Assembly (NCBI RefSeq): GCF_042676045.1
Contig: NZ_JBHTJV010000009.1
Span: 1 to 64,000 of the forward strand
Direction: 5' to 3'
Origin: Pseudahrensia aquimaris
Lineage (GTDB): Bacteria; Pseudomonadota; Alphaproteobacteria; Rhizobiales; Rhizobiaceae
Length of the DNA: 64,000 bases
The position numbers and the translations under genes were made by a program. The notes below the pieces were generated by a model. It worked only from the letters and a program-made list of their open reading frames with translations. It was not told the DNA's origin and did not search any database. Each line of letters begins with the position of its first letter. The first letter of the stretch is position 1. Below, one piece after another: positions 15,887 through 25,325 of this stretch.

Positions 15887-15907
15887 GGGCCGATTTTGTT
15901 GAAAAAG
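15887..15907 (+). repeat. Left terminal inverted repeat of the IS1182-family element
   Basis: Perfect 21-bp match, in inverted orientation, to 17382-17402. Confidence 0.92.
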
Positions 15908-15968
15908 GCGGTGTTGCTGTTGGTTTAAAGTGCTGATTCAATTCTCCTCAACGGAGGAGGATTCGGCG

Positions 15969-17330
15969 ATGATGGGCAAGCAATCCGAGGTGCAGGCAGC
16001 GCTGTTCTACGAGTTCAATCTGGAGGAACACGTTCCCCAAAACCATCTGTTGCGGTTGATCGATCGGTTCGTTGATCTGGCAAGTCCTCGTCGGCAATTG
16101 GAACCCTTCTACAGCGCTATCGGTCGCCCCTCCATCGATCCGGAATTGATGCTGAGGATGCTGCTCGTTGGGTATTGCTTCGGAATACGCTCGGAGCGGC
16201 GGCTTTGCGAGGAGGTCCACCTGAATCTCGCTTACCGCTGGTTCTGCCGTCTGGATTTAACGGATGCTGTGCCGGACCATTCCACATTCTCGAAGAACCG
16301 CCACGGGCGCTTCCGCGAGAGCGATCTGTTCCGCAAGCTTTTTGAGCATGTCCTGTCACGGTGCATTACAGAAGGGCTGGTTAGCGGCGAAGCTTTCGGT
16401 GTGGACGCTTCCCTGATCAAGGCGGATGCCAACCGCGAAGACGGCATAGAGCCAAAGGAATGGTCGTCTGCCGACCATGCCAGCCGCGCAACAAGCGAAT
16501 ATCTCGACACGCTTGATGACGCCGCATTCGGCGCTGCTACACCGGTCGTGCCTAAATACATCTCACCATCCGATCCTGCGGCGCGCTGGTCGGCTGCGGA
16601 TCGGGGTAAGGCCTACTTCCGGTATTGCACCAACTATCTTGTCGATCTCGACCACGCGATCATCGTGGATGTGGAGCCCAGCGCACCCATCAGGCAGGCA
16701 GAGAACAAAGCCGCCCGCGATATGATCGAACGCACAATGGACCGGTTCGGTCTCTACCCAGCGCGACTGGCTGGAGACACCGGCTATGGGTCAGCCGAGA
16801 TGCTGGGATGGCTGGTCTATGAGCACGGAATCGAGCCTCACATTCCCGTCTTCGATAAATCAGGCCGCCGTGATGGCACATTCACGCGCAGCGACTTTCG
16901 CTACGATCACACCCAAGACGTCTATCACTGCCCCGGCGGCAAACAGCTTCACCAATACAAGCGCCTCTTCAAGAACCCACGTGACACGATCTGTTCCGAT
17001 GGTGTGCGGCGTTACCGCGCCAGCAAACATGACTGCGAGGTTTGCCCGTTAAAACACCGCTGCGTTCCCACAGAGCCTGCGCGCAAGATCCTGCGTTCCA
17101 TTAATGAAGGCGCAAGAGATATGGCACATGACATCGCCAAGACTGATGCCTATGTCATATCGCGCTGCCAGCGAAAGAAGGTCGAGATGCTCTTCGCCCA
17201 TCTCAAACGCATTCTGAAGCTCGACCGACTACGTCTTCGAGGACCAAACGGAGCGAGAGACGAGTTCCACCTAGCCGCCACAGCTCAGAACCTCAGAAAA
17301 CTGGCGAAACTGGTTCCGGTGGCGGTGTAA
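15969..17330 (+). CDS. IS1182-family transposase
   Basis: A 453-residue DDE transposase. The N-terminal part has the conserved helical domain (I-D-P-E-L-M-L-R-M-L-L-V-G-Y, then V-P-D-H-S-T-F-S-K-N). The catalytic core shows G-V-D-A-S-L-I-K-A-D-A, then L-A-G-D-T-G-Y-G-S-A-E. A C-x2-C-x4-C cluster (C-E-V-C-P-L-K-H-R-C) precedes the final R-K-K-V-E-M-L-F-A-H-L-K segment holding the last Glu. ATG 15969 has a GGAGGAGG site; an in-frame GTG at 15930 is less likely. No frameshift is seen, so the copy looks functional. Confidence 0.92.
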   Translation: MMGKQSEVQAALFYEFNLEEHVPQNHLLRLIDRFVDLASPRRQLEPFYSAIGRPSIDPELMLRMLLVGYCFGIRSERRLCEEVHLNLAYRWFCRLDLTDAVPDHSTFSKNRHGRFRESDLFRKLFEHVLSRCITEGLVSGEAFGVDASLIKADANREDGIEPKEWSSADHASRATSEYLDTLDDAAFGAATPVVPKYISPSDPAARWSAADRGKAYFRYCTNYLVDLDHAIIVDVEPSAPIRQAENKAARDMIERTMDRFGLYPARLAGDTGYGSAEMLGWLVYEHGIEPHIPVFDKSGRRDGTFTRSDFRYDHTQDVYHCPGGKQLHQYKRLFKNPRDTICSDGVRRYRASKHDCEVCPLKHRCVPTEPARKILRSINEGARDMAHDIAKTDAYVISRCQRKKVEMLFAHLKRILKLDRLRLRGPNGARDEFHLAATAQNLRKLAKLVPVAV

Positions 17331-17381
17331 GACGGTCAGGAAGGTGGTCTCAAGCCGATTACAAGCAGCTCAAAAATCGGA

Positions 17382-17402
17382 CTTTTTCAACAAAATCGGC
17401 CC
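17382..17402 (-). repeat. Right terminal inverted repeat of the IS1182-family element
   Basis: Perfect complement of 15887-15907; the first three outer bases are GGG, as on the left end. Confidence 0.92.
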
Positions 17403-17486
17403 GAAGCGGACTTTCAGTTTTGTATGTTTAAAGGCAGACAGCATGCTATCAAGCGTTTGCCTGCAGAAGCTTCACACGCTTAATTA

Positions 17487-18206
17487 TTAGGAGGTTGGTT
17501 TAGGGTATCCTAAAACGTAACCGTTGCCCCGCACCGTGTTCAAAAGCCTTTTCGTGTGACCGCCATCGATTTTTCGTCTCAACCGATGGATATTGACCTC
17601 CACCACATTCGTTCCCGGTTCAAAGGCGAGTCCAAAGGCTTCCTCTAAGATCCGTTTACGGCTAACGGGTTCGTGCGCATGACGTGCAAGGCAAACAAGG
17701 ATAGACATTTCTTTCGAGCTCAACCGTATCGGACTTCCTCCACGGATAGCGACGCCACTTTTTTCCCAAACCTCAAGATCGGAGAGACTAATGGCGGCCT
17801 CTGCTTCGCTTACCGAGGGCAGCAAGCTTTTAATGCGCGCCAGAATGCACTCAACTGAACTTGGGAACGGAAAATAGTTGTCTGCTCCAGCTTCGTAGGC
17901 AGAGATACTTTCGTGGGCTTCAGAAGAAATTCCACAGATTATAATAGGTATTGTTGGAAGTGTTGCTCGCGCATGTCTTAGTGCGGAAATCCCGGCTTCA
18001 TCAGCCGCCCATTGCACAAAAATGATTGCTGATACGTCACCGTTCTCAATCTGGTAGCGCGCTGCTTCGTAGTTTGCAGCTGCCCTGCTGTGCAGGCACG
18101 CTGTGGCAAATAATTTTGCCTGCTTGTTGGCGCCAGCAAGTGGCTCCTGCGAAGCGCTTTCGATAATCAGTAGATATCCTTGTCCAGCACCATGATAAAT
18201 GCTCAT
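17487..18206 (-). CDS. OmpR-type response regulator with non-phosphorylatable receiver
   Basis: A 239-residue protein. The C-terminal winged helix is typical of OmpR/PhoB regulators (L-S-S-K-E-M-S-I-L-V-C-L-A, V-S-R-K-R-I-L-E-E-A-F, N-V-V-E-V-N-I-H-R-L-R-R-K-I, V-R-G-N-G-Y-V-L). The receiver is degenerate: the acidic pair is reduced to L-I-I-E-S, the phosphoacceptor position reads F-V-Q-W, and the T-K-P-F loop reads F-P-F-P-S. It should therefore act without phosphorylation. Start ATG 18206 has a GGGGGAA site; an upstream in-frame start at 18248 has none. The gene is divergent from the RTX peroxidase, its likely target, and no kinase is nearby. Confidence 0.88.
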   Translation of the reverse strand: MSIYHGAGQGYLLIIESASQEPLAGANKQAKLFATACLHSRAAANYEAARYQIENGDVSAIIFVQWAADEAGISALRHARATLPTIPIIICGISSEAHESISAYEAGADNYFPFPSSVECILARIKSLLPSVSEAEAAISLSDLEVWEKSGVAIRGGSPIRLSSKEMSILVCLARHAHEPVSRKRILEEAFGLAFEPGTNVVEVNIHRLRRKIDGGHTKRLLNTVRGNGYVLGYPKPTS

Positions 18207-18823
18207 AAAATTCCCCCCACGTCTTAAAAAAGGCGGGCCCCGTGCCACGATTATATTTAGAAAAAAATCTTTGTCTACAAACCCTTGGTTCGCTCAATCA
18301 GTTGTCACTTTGAGCGCCAATGCTGACAATCAGTCATCTTTTGACATCACGACTCACACTGGATTCATTGAGGTTTGAGCAAAGAATTGAGAGTGATGCT
18401 CCGCAAAACAAATCAAGCTATTTGCAAATTCACCCGTCAATTCCTCATTTTTGTATATTAGACTTTAGTCTAATATTTGAGCGCCGACTCTCTGTTCAGT
18501 TTTTTCTTTCCGTGCCATGTCCATTCGTTCGAAGCTGAATTCGGGCCTTTGTGGACAAAAGAGTCCGCACCGCAAGGTACCGCTGAAGACACGAAAATTT
18601 TCTAATATTGTAATATTTTATCCGCTTGTAATATTTCGAAATTTCGAAATTAATAAATTATGTAATAATAAGAAATTTGAAATATCATAGAAATATGTAA
18701 TATTTCGCAATTTTGAATATTACGAAATTATTCACGTGAATAAAAAGCATTATCATAACACTGTTATTGTTCAAGGGTTAGCGAAGTAAGCCCGTTTTGG
18801 GTTTGTTGTGGAGAATTATTATT
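18207..18823. promoter_or_regulatory. AT-rich divergent promoter region with two palindromes, upstream of the RTX peroxidase
   Basis: This 617-bp gap holds no gene. It contains a perfect 9-4-9 inverted repeat at 18455-18476 (ATATTAGAC, TTTA, GTCTAATAT) and a perfect 16-bp palindrome TTATTCACGTGAATAA at 18728-18743. An AT-dominated tract (about 18600-18740) has three direct copies of TGTAATATTT (18609, 18627, 18696) and nested TTTCGAAAT palindromes. The base composition is far from the surrounding GC-rich DNA. The arrangement suggests operators for the adjacent OmpR-type protein plus sites for a silencer such as a MucR/Ros-type zinc-finger protein; both are inference. Confidence 0.6.
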
Positions 18824-21800
18824 ATGACCGGCAAGATCAATTGGTTCGACATGCAATTCATGTTCGACAACATCATCTTTGGCGATTCACCGCCGCAAGG
18901 AACAGATCCGTTCAGCTTACAGGGTATTCGAGCGCTGGACGGTGCAAACAACAACTTGCTTGATCAGACTATTGTCGATCAGCACGGTCAGGTGGTTCAT
19001 ACTGATACGTTTGGCCTGCTCGATCAGAAGTTCTTTCATCTGTCAGGCAGTACATCTGACCTCGCCTACGATGCGCCAGCAATTGCTGCGCCATTTATCA
19101 TAGATTCCTCACCCCGCACGGTGAGCAATCTCATTGCGGATGTGGATCAGCCTACGGGCAATCCGCTGAACGCTGGCGATCCGGCCAACGACGTGTTGCC
19201 ATTCAACAGCCTGTTCACCTTCTTTGGCCAGTTTTTTGACCACGGTCTGGACTTCGTGCGCAAGGGTGGTAACGGCACGGTGGCGATTGAAATCCTGCCC
19301 GGTGACGATCTCTATGTAGAAGGTGGCTTGAACATGATGTTCTTGAGCCGCGCTTCTGTTGATGCAAACGGTGACGCTGAAAATTCCACCGCGCCTTTCA
19401 TCGAGCAAAGCCAAACCTATGGCTCGCGCGCGGAGACCACCTTCTATCTGAAGGAATATGAAAACGGCGTCGCAACCGGTGATTTGGTGGGCGGCGAAGA
19501 TGGTATGGCCACGTGGGCGGACATCAAAGCCAACGCTCTGGGCTGGGCCGTCGCAAAAGCTATCGAAGAGGGCGGGCCAATCCCGACTGAAATGCTGCTT
19601 GACGAGCATGTGTTGAACATCCCCAATCATGCCATGTGGGATGTGGCGACAGCCAGCTTTTTGCCTGGTGCAGAGACCGGCCAACCATTCCTCGCTGATA
19701 TAGCACATTCTGCAAACCCGGCTGACAGTATGGGCGCCTCGCTGACCGCAGACATCGATTCTGACGTAGGTAATCCGCAAGTGGCCGGGGAGTTCGACAA
19801 CGAACTGCTGGAAGCGCATTTCATCGCCGGCGATGGTCGGGTCAATGAAAACACGGCTCTGACGTCTATCCATGAGGTGTTTCACAACGAGCATTCAAGG
19901 CTGTTGTCGCAGATTAAGGACTTCGTCGCACAGCAGGAGATTCTTACACCCGGATTTGCCGCCCAGTGGGATGGCGATATGTATTTCCAAGCCGCAAAAT
20001 TGGCCAACGAAATGCAATATCAACACATGGTGTTTGAAGAGTTCGGGCGCCGAATGAGCCCCAACATCGATGAGTTCAACTCTTATGATGTGAACATCAA
20101 CCCAAACATCTCGAGCGAGTTTGCTGACGCCGTTTACCGTCTCGGTCACTCAATGTTGACGGACAACGTCAAAGCGACCGATGCACTGGGCGCGGTCACT
20201 GACAACACTTTGGTTGATGCATTCCTCAACCCAATTCTGTTCTCCAATATTGGCGGCGCTGACTTCCTGAAAGGCGCTCAACAGGAACAGGGCGCGGAAA
20301 TCGACGAATTCGTGGTCGATGGACTGCGTAACTTCCTTGTGGGGCTGCAACTGGACCTTGCGTCACTGAACATCGCACGGGGACGCGATACCGGTATCGG
20401 TTCGCTCAACCAAGTTCGTTCGGATTTGTTTGCGCAAACCGGTGAGGCTTCACTGGAAGAGTACCACAGCTGGGACGAGTTTGGTGCCAACCTGCTCAAT
20501 CCAACGTCGCTGGTGAACTTCATTGCGGCCTATTCTCACGATGCAGACATTACTGACGCTCGAAACGGGACCGGAATCTATTTCAACGCGGTCGATAACC
20601 GCGAAGAACCGGACCTGGATGCGGCGCGACTGCTTGCCCAAGACAAGATCGACAACGATGCAGCATTCATGGGCATCGGTGGAGACCAAGGTTTCTGGGA
20701 CATCGACTTGTGGATGGGCGGACTTGCCGAACAAAAAGTGCCTTTGGGCATGCTTGGTTCCACCTTTGATTTCATCTTCGCTCAGCAAATGATTGCGCTG
20801 CAAGATGGTGACCGATTCTATTATCTGGCGCGACTCGGCGGCACCAACATGCTCGATGAAATCGAGTCACAGACTTTTGCTGACATGATTTCACGCGCCA
20901 CAGGTGCAACACATCTGAACGGCGATGCGTTCGGCTTTACCGATGTATTGACGGAGCTTTCCTCTCTGCAGATCGACGATCTCATCAAGACGCCGTCGCA
21001 GCTTCTGGACCTCGTCCATGAGGTGATTGGCGGCAACAACAACAACAACACGATTCAAGGGGGTGCGGGCAACGACACTATCTATGGAGAGGGCGGCATT
21101 GATATGCTCAACGGTGGCGCCAACGACGACCATGTTTATGGCGGCGACGGCGACGACTTCATTTATGGCGAGGTTGGTTTTGACTTCCTCCGCGGCGATG
21201 CAGGCGACGACCAAATCCATGGTGGCGCAGACGACGACGCCATTTCCGGCGGTGACGGTGATGACCTGATCTACGGCGATCAAGGCTTTGATGCAATTTT
21301 GGGCAATGCTGGCGATGACACCATCTTCGGTGGCAACCAAGACGACGAAATCCTTGGTGGTTTGGGCAACGACACTCTCTACGGTGACAATGGCGCTGAC
21401 GGCATTGATGGCGGAGACGGCAACGATGTCATCTACGGCGGCAACGGCGACGACCGTATGTTCGGCGGCGACGGCGATAATCTGATGATTGGCGGCGCAG
21501 GTGCCGACCAAATCGACGGTGGCGTTGGTGGATACGACATCGCATCGTATGAGACTTATCGCGATAGCTTCGTCTCGGGCACTGTGCCTGGGCTTACCGT
21601 CGACATGCTTGATCCGGCACTTTCCACCGGAGACGCACGCGATGATCAGTTCGGTGATATCGAAGTTATTCGTGGCTCAATCCACAACGACCAATTGCTT
21701 GGCGACGATGTCGACAACGTTCTGGTCGGTGGCCAGGGAGATGATGATCTCACTGGCAGGCTCGGCAACGACACCATGATCGGTGGTGAAGGCGACGACT

Positions 21801-24800
21801 CCATCTTGGGTGGTGCTGGCATCGATACAGCTCTGTTCCGTGGCAATTTCGCCGACTTCGTTTTGGATCCAGCAGTGGGCGGCGTTACCGTCACGGACAT
21901 GAACGTCGCCGACGGTGATGAAGGGTCTGACTTTGTCGCCAACGATGTTGAGCTGCTGTCATTCGACGATCTCATTCTCGACCTCACGACGGGTCAGAAC
22001 GTGCCGTTGATTGATCTCAGCGATACGCACACGCGGATGCAAAATGGGACGGAAGTCATCGGTGAACTGGAGGCCGATGTTGATCTTGTCGATGGCACAG
22101 TGGTGGGAGGTGCCGGAATCCAGGTTGCTGACATTCTGATTGCAGACCCAGATGGGCCAAACGGGGTTCGCACCCTTGCTGTTGTCGGAAGGGACGCTGC
22201 CGCATTTGACATCGTCAACACACCAGGTGGACCGGCTCTGTTCTTCATCGGTGGCGGCGCTCTCAGCGCAGTCAACTACGACATTAAACCCATGTATCAG
22301 GTGACTGTGAACGTTACAGACGCTTCCGGCACTTCAGCGGTCAACCTGACCGTGAACGTGCAAGACGTGAACGATAACGCTTCAGTGTTCACCTCAGGCG
22401 ACCGCGTCAATATAAACGAAGTCTCGCAGAACATGCCGGTCTCGATCGCCCATGAAGTGCTCTATCGCCCAACAATGGACGATATGGATACAACGGGAGA
22501 CACTATCGTTTACACACTGGCTGGACCTGATGCTGATCAGTTCACGTTGATCAATGGCGAATTGCGGTTCGACGGTACATCGCCAAATTACGAAGACCCG
22601 CAAGATGCGGATGGTGACAACGTCTACGACGTAGTTATCGAAGCCTCAGACGGCGTGCACCCCACAGTGACCAAGGCCTTGAGCGTTCACGTGATGGACA
22701 TTATGGGCTCGATCAACGGCACTCCCGGCGAGGATGATCTTGTTGGCAATTCAGGCAACGATGCGATCTACGCTTTTGAAAGCAACGACGATGTCGAAGG
22801 TGCTGGTGGCGATGGCGCGGATACGGCCCACTATACCGGCGCAATCAGTGATTATTCGTTCAACATCGTTGACACTGACGGCACGTTACAAGTCATCGAT
22901 AATCGGCCTGGTTCACCAGACGGAACAGACTTGTTGCAGAATGTGGAGCTGTTTGAATTTGATGGCACTCCGGGCACTTCCCCGGCAGTAGCGCTGTTCT
23001 CGAACGCCCCCGTTGTGCCGAATGAACCGGCTGACCTTGGCGCTTTGGCAGAAGATTCGCCAGTCCTTATCATCAACAGCACGGATCTCGTTAACGGGTC
23101 GTTTGATATCAATGGAGATGCGCTAAACGTAACCGATGTTTCGGTGCCTGCAGGCAAAGGCACCATCAGTTTCGTTAGCTCAAGTGGTGGCATAGACTTC
23201 TACAGCTACCAACCGGCAGCCGACGACGACACGGACGTTGTCATTAGCTACAGCGTGACAGATGGGGCAAACACGACGCCATACTCGGCAGTTCTTGACC
23301 TCACACCTGTCAATGATGATCCGGTTGCCAATGGCGATACCCTCATGGCGACCGAGAATACGGCAGTCACATTCGCAGCCATAGATCTGCTCGGCAATGA
23401 CGCGGACATCGATGGCGATACGCTGACGATTTCGTCAGTGATGTCGGTAACGGGAGGAACGGCTGTTCTCAATGGAGATGGATCGGTAACATTCACACCC
23501 ACTCCAGCCTTCTTCGGAGTGGCTGGTTTTGTCTACACCGCCAATGACGGCACCGTGGACAGCCCGCCAGCAACTGTGGTCGTGAATGTTGCACCGGTGA
23601 ACGATCCGCCGGTAGCGAATGATGACACGCTGACAGCGACGGAAGATACGCCAACGATGTTTGCTGCCATCGATCTCTTGGGCAACGATACCGACGCTGA
23701 AATGGACCCACTTGAAATCAGTTCAGTGACCTCCGGTGCTGGTGCAACGGTAATGTTGAACCTGGACGGATCTATAGCGTTCAACCCGGAGGCGGATGTT
23801 AATGGCCCCGTCACTTTCACCTATGCAGCCTTTGACGGCACGTCGCATAGTGCTGAAGCGACTGTCACAATTAATGTGGCTGCCGTGTCCGATGGGACCG
23901 TCATTACTGGCGACACGACCAATACGGTTGAAGAAGAAAGTGGCGTTGTCTCAATTGGCGATCTGGATGCAGACGATCTTGATCCAGAAGACGCAGATGA
24001 CGTTTGGAATGCTGCGGTGGTAACCCAAGGCACATACGGCACACTGTCGATCAATGCCTCGGGTGAGTGGGTCTATAGCCTCGACAACAGCAACGCGGCT
24101 GTGAACGAACTGAACGGTGGTGAGGTGCTCCAAGACACAATCACCGTTGAGGCCGCTGACGGTACACAGCAAATCATCACTCTTGATATAAATGGAGCGC
24201 TGGAAGTTGTGACGGGAACGCCATTCGCTGACGGTCTTCACGGTAGCCAATTCGGTGATGCAATCTATGGCATGGAATCCAATGATTTGCTGAGTGGCCA
24301 TGGTGGTCATGACGAGATCTACGGCAATGCCGATGACGACACTCTTCATGGCGGTCTCGGCAACGATATCCTCGATGGAGGCACCGGCTTGGACACAATG
24401 TATGGCGGGTTGGGCAACGACATCTATTTCGTTGACCACGCCGACGATGTTGTAACCGAGCTGGCGGGAGAGGGTGCAGATCGCATCTTTGTTGACGGCG
24501 TCGCCTCCATCACCGTTGCCGACAATATCGAACGACTGACCTTCCTTGACGGAGGCAATCACGTTGCTCGAGGTAATGCGGGTGATAACCGCATCGAAGG
24601 TAACGCGGGCATGGATAAGTTTGTGATTGATGCTGGCGGTGCCGATATCTTTTCAGGTGGCAGTGGCCGCGACACGTTCGATGCGCGCAGCAGTCTCATT
24701 GGGCTGGAATTGCATCTTGAAGACCAAAGCCTCAACGCAGGTGCGGTTCAAGATGACACCTTCGGCTCGATGGAAACATATGTCGGTTCCAGCACTGCAT

Positions 24801-25234
24801 CTGACTTTATGATGGCAGGAGATGGCCGGGCTCGTTTCGCCGGTTCCGGTGGCGACGATATGCTGATTGGCGGTGCCCAGCACGATTACATCCAAGGAGA
24901 TGCCGGCAATGATATGTTGTTCGGCGGCGGACTGCGTGATGTGCTAATAGGTGGCACAGGCGATGACGATCTCACAGGCGGTAGCGATCGCGACAATTTC
25001 CGCTTCATAAATGCAGGCTTCGGCCAGGATACCATACACGATTATGAAGATGGGCTTGACTACTTACGTATATTCTCGGCAGTAGCCGACGAGCTTTCGG
25101 ATTTCACAATCACGGGCAATGGCACCAGTTCCGTTTTGATGACGCTCAATGCTGATCCATTGAACACCATCACTTTAAACGGCGCTGGGGGCGCCAGCGT
25201 CTTTATCGATGACGGCGACCTTCAGTTCTATTGA
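18824..25234 (+). CDS. Secreted RTX heme peroxidase, MopA/peroxicin type, with cadherin-like and VCBS repeats
   Basis: A 2136-residue modular protein. Residues about 60-640 are an animal-type heme peroxidase: distal Q-F-F-D-H with His near 140, the catalytic Arg and heme-linking Glu in R-V-N-E (339-342), proximal His in R-L-G-H-S near 442, and N-I-A-R-G-R-D near 516. The Asp after the distal His, normally a calcium ligand, is Gly here. RTX nonapeptides (G-G-x-G-x-D) follow at about 740-900. Cadherin-like domains lie near 1190-1290 and twice at 1490-1690, a VCBS repeat to about 1790, and more RTX at 1800-1866 and 2005-2056. There is no signal peptide and the C-terminus is acidic/hydrophobic, as expected for type I secretion. 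Relatives include the Mn(II)-oxidising MopA. Start ATG 18824 has a GGAG site 10 bases upstream. Confidence 0.93.
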   Translation: MTGKINWFDMQFMFDNIIFGDSPPQGTDPFSLQGIRALDGANNNLLDQTIVDQHGQVVHTDTFGLLDQKFFHLSGSTSDLAYDAPAIAAPFIIDSSPRTVSNLIADVDQPTGNPLNAGDPANDVLPFNSLFTFFGQFFDHGLDFVRKGGNGTVAIEILPGDDLYVEGGLNMMFLSRASVDANGDAENSTAPFIEQSQTYGSRAETTFYLKEYENGVATGDLVGGEDGMATWADIKANALGWAVAKAIEEGGPIPTEMLLDEHVLNIPNHAMWDVATASFLPGAETGQPFLADIAHSANPADSMGASLTADIDSDVGNPQVAGEFDNELLEAHFIAGDGRVNENTALTSIHEVFHNEHSRLLSQIKDFVAQQEILTPGFAAQWDGDMYFQAAKLANEMQYQHMVFEEFGRRMSPNIDEFNSYDVNINPNISSEFADAVYRLGHSMLTDNVKATDALGAVTDNTLVDAFLNPILFSNIGGADFLKGAQQEQGAEIDEFVVDGLRNFLVGLQLDLASLNIARGRDTGIGSLNQVRSDLFAQTGEASLEEYHSWDEFGANLLNPTSLVNFIAAYSHDADITDARNGTGIYFNAVDNREEPDLDAARLLAQDKIDNDAAFMGIGGDQGFWDIDLWMGGLAEQKVPLGMLGSTFDFIFAQQMIALQDGDRFYYLARLGGTNMLDEIESQTFADMISRATGATHLNGDAFGFTDVLTELSSLQIDDLIKTPSQLLDLVHEVIGGNNNNNTIQGGAGNDTIYGEGGIDMLNGGANDDHVYGGDGDDFIYGEVGFDFLRGDAGDDQIHGGADDDAISGGDGDDLIYGDQGFDAILGNAGDDTIFGGNQDDEILGGLGNDTLYGDNGADGIDGGDGNDVIYGGNGDDRMFGGDGDNLMIGGAGADQIDGGVGGYDIASYETYRDSFVSGTVPGLTVDMLDPALSTGDARDDQFGDIEVIRGSIHNDQLLGDDVDNVLVGGQGDDDLTGRLGNDTMIGGEGDDSILGGAGIDTALFRGNFADFVLDPAVGGVTVTDMNVADGDEGSDFVANDVELLSFDDLILDLTTGQNVPLIDLSDTHTRMQNGTEVIGELEADVDLVDGTVVGGAGIQVADILIADPDGPNGVRTLAVVGRDAAAFDIVNTPGGPALFFIGGGALSAVNYDIKPMYQVTVNVTDASGTSAVNLTVNVQDVNDNASVFTSGDRVNINEVSQNMPVSIAHEVLYRPTMDDMDTTGDTIVYTLAGPDADQFTLINGELRFDGTSPNYEDPQDADGDNVYDVVIEASDGVHPTVTKALSVHVMDIMGSINGTPGEDDLVGNSGNDAIYAFESNDDVEGAGGDGADTAHYTGAISDYSFNIVDTDGTLQVIDNRPGSPDGTDLLQNVELFEFDGTPGTSPAVALFSNAPVVPNEPADLGALAEDSPVLIINSTDLVNGSFDINGDALNVTDVSVPAGKGTISFVSSSGGIDFYSYQPAADDDTDVVISYSVTDGANTTPYSAVLDLTPVNDDPVANGDTLMATENTAVTFAAIDLLGNDADIDGDTLTISSVMSVTGGTAVLNGDGSVTFTPTPAFFGVAGFVYTANDGTVDSPPATVVVNVAPVNDPPVANDDTLTATEDTPTMFAAIDLLGNDTDAEMDPLEISSVTSGAGATVMLNLDGSIAFNPEADVNGPVTFTYAAFDGTSHSAEATVTINVAAVSDGTVITGDTTNTVEEESGVVSIGDLDADDLDPEDADDVWNAAVVTQGTYGTLSINASGEWVYSLDNSNAAVNELNGGEVLQDTITVEAADGTQQIITLDINGALEVVTGTPFADGLHGSQFGDAIYGMESNDLLSGHGGHDEIYGNADDDTLHGGLGNDILDGGTGLDTMYGGLGNDIYFVDHADDVVTELAGEGADRIFVDGVASITVADNIERLTFLDGGNHVARGNAGDNRIEGNAGMDKFVIDAGGADIFSGGSGRDTFDARSSLIGLELHLEDQSLNAGAVQDDTFGSMETYVGSSTASDFMMAGDGRARFAGSGGDDMLIGGAQHDYIQGDAGNDMLFGGGLRDVLIGGTGDDDLTGGSDRDNFRFINAGFGQDTIHDYEDGLDYLRIFSAVADELSDFTITGNGTSSVLMTLNADPLNTITLNGAGGASVFIDDGDLQFY

Positions 25235-25289
25235 TACCGCTTCCCCGACCGCTATCGACTGAACTGAAAACGCGTCGCGGTCATGCTGG

Positions 25290-25325
25290 GCCGCCTTGAG
25301 AAGGACCTGTCCAACTCAAGGCGGC
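25290..25325 (+). terminator. Stem-loop terminator after the peroxidase gene
   Basis: A perfect 11-bp stem GCCGCCTTGAG (25290-25300) and CTCAAGGCGGC (25315-25325) with a 14-base loop lies 55 bases after the stop. The following T content is low (TTAGACCCTTTCT), so termination may be imperfect. Confidence 0.6.

Larger units (their letters stand above)
15887..17402 (+). mobile_element. IS1182-family insertion sequence, apparently intact
   Basis: A 1516-bp element bounded by perfect 21-bp terminal inverted repeats: GGGCCGATTTTGTTGAAAAA-G at 15887-15907 and its complement at 17382-17402. It holds one transposase gene. The flanks are also nearly complementary to each other (CCGCT on the left at 15880-15884, AGCGG on the right at 17405-17409), so the target was probably a palindrome and I cannot separate a target duplication by eye. 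It sits between the LuxR operon and the OmpR-type gene without breaking either. Confidence 0.88.

Noticed and set aside
21030..21520. Periodic DNA repeat in the peroxidase gene
   Set aside because: This is the coding sequence of RTX nonapeptides; period and frame agree with G-G-x-G-x-D repeats.
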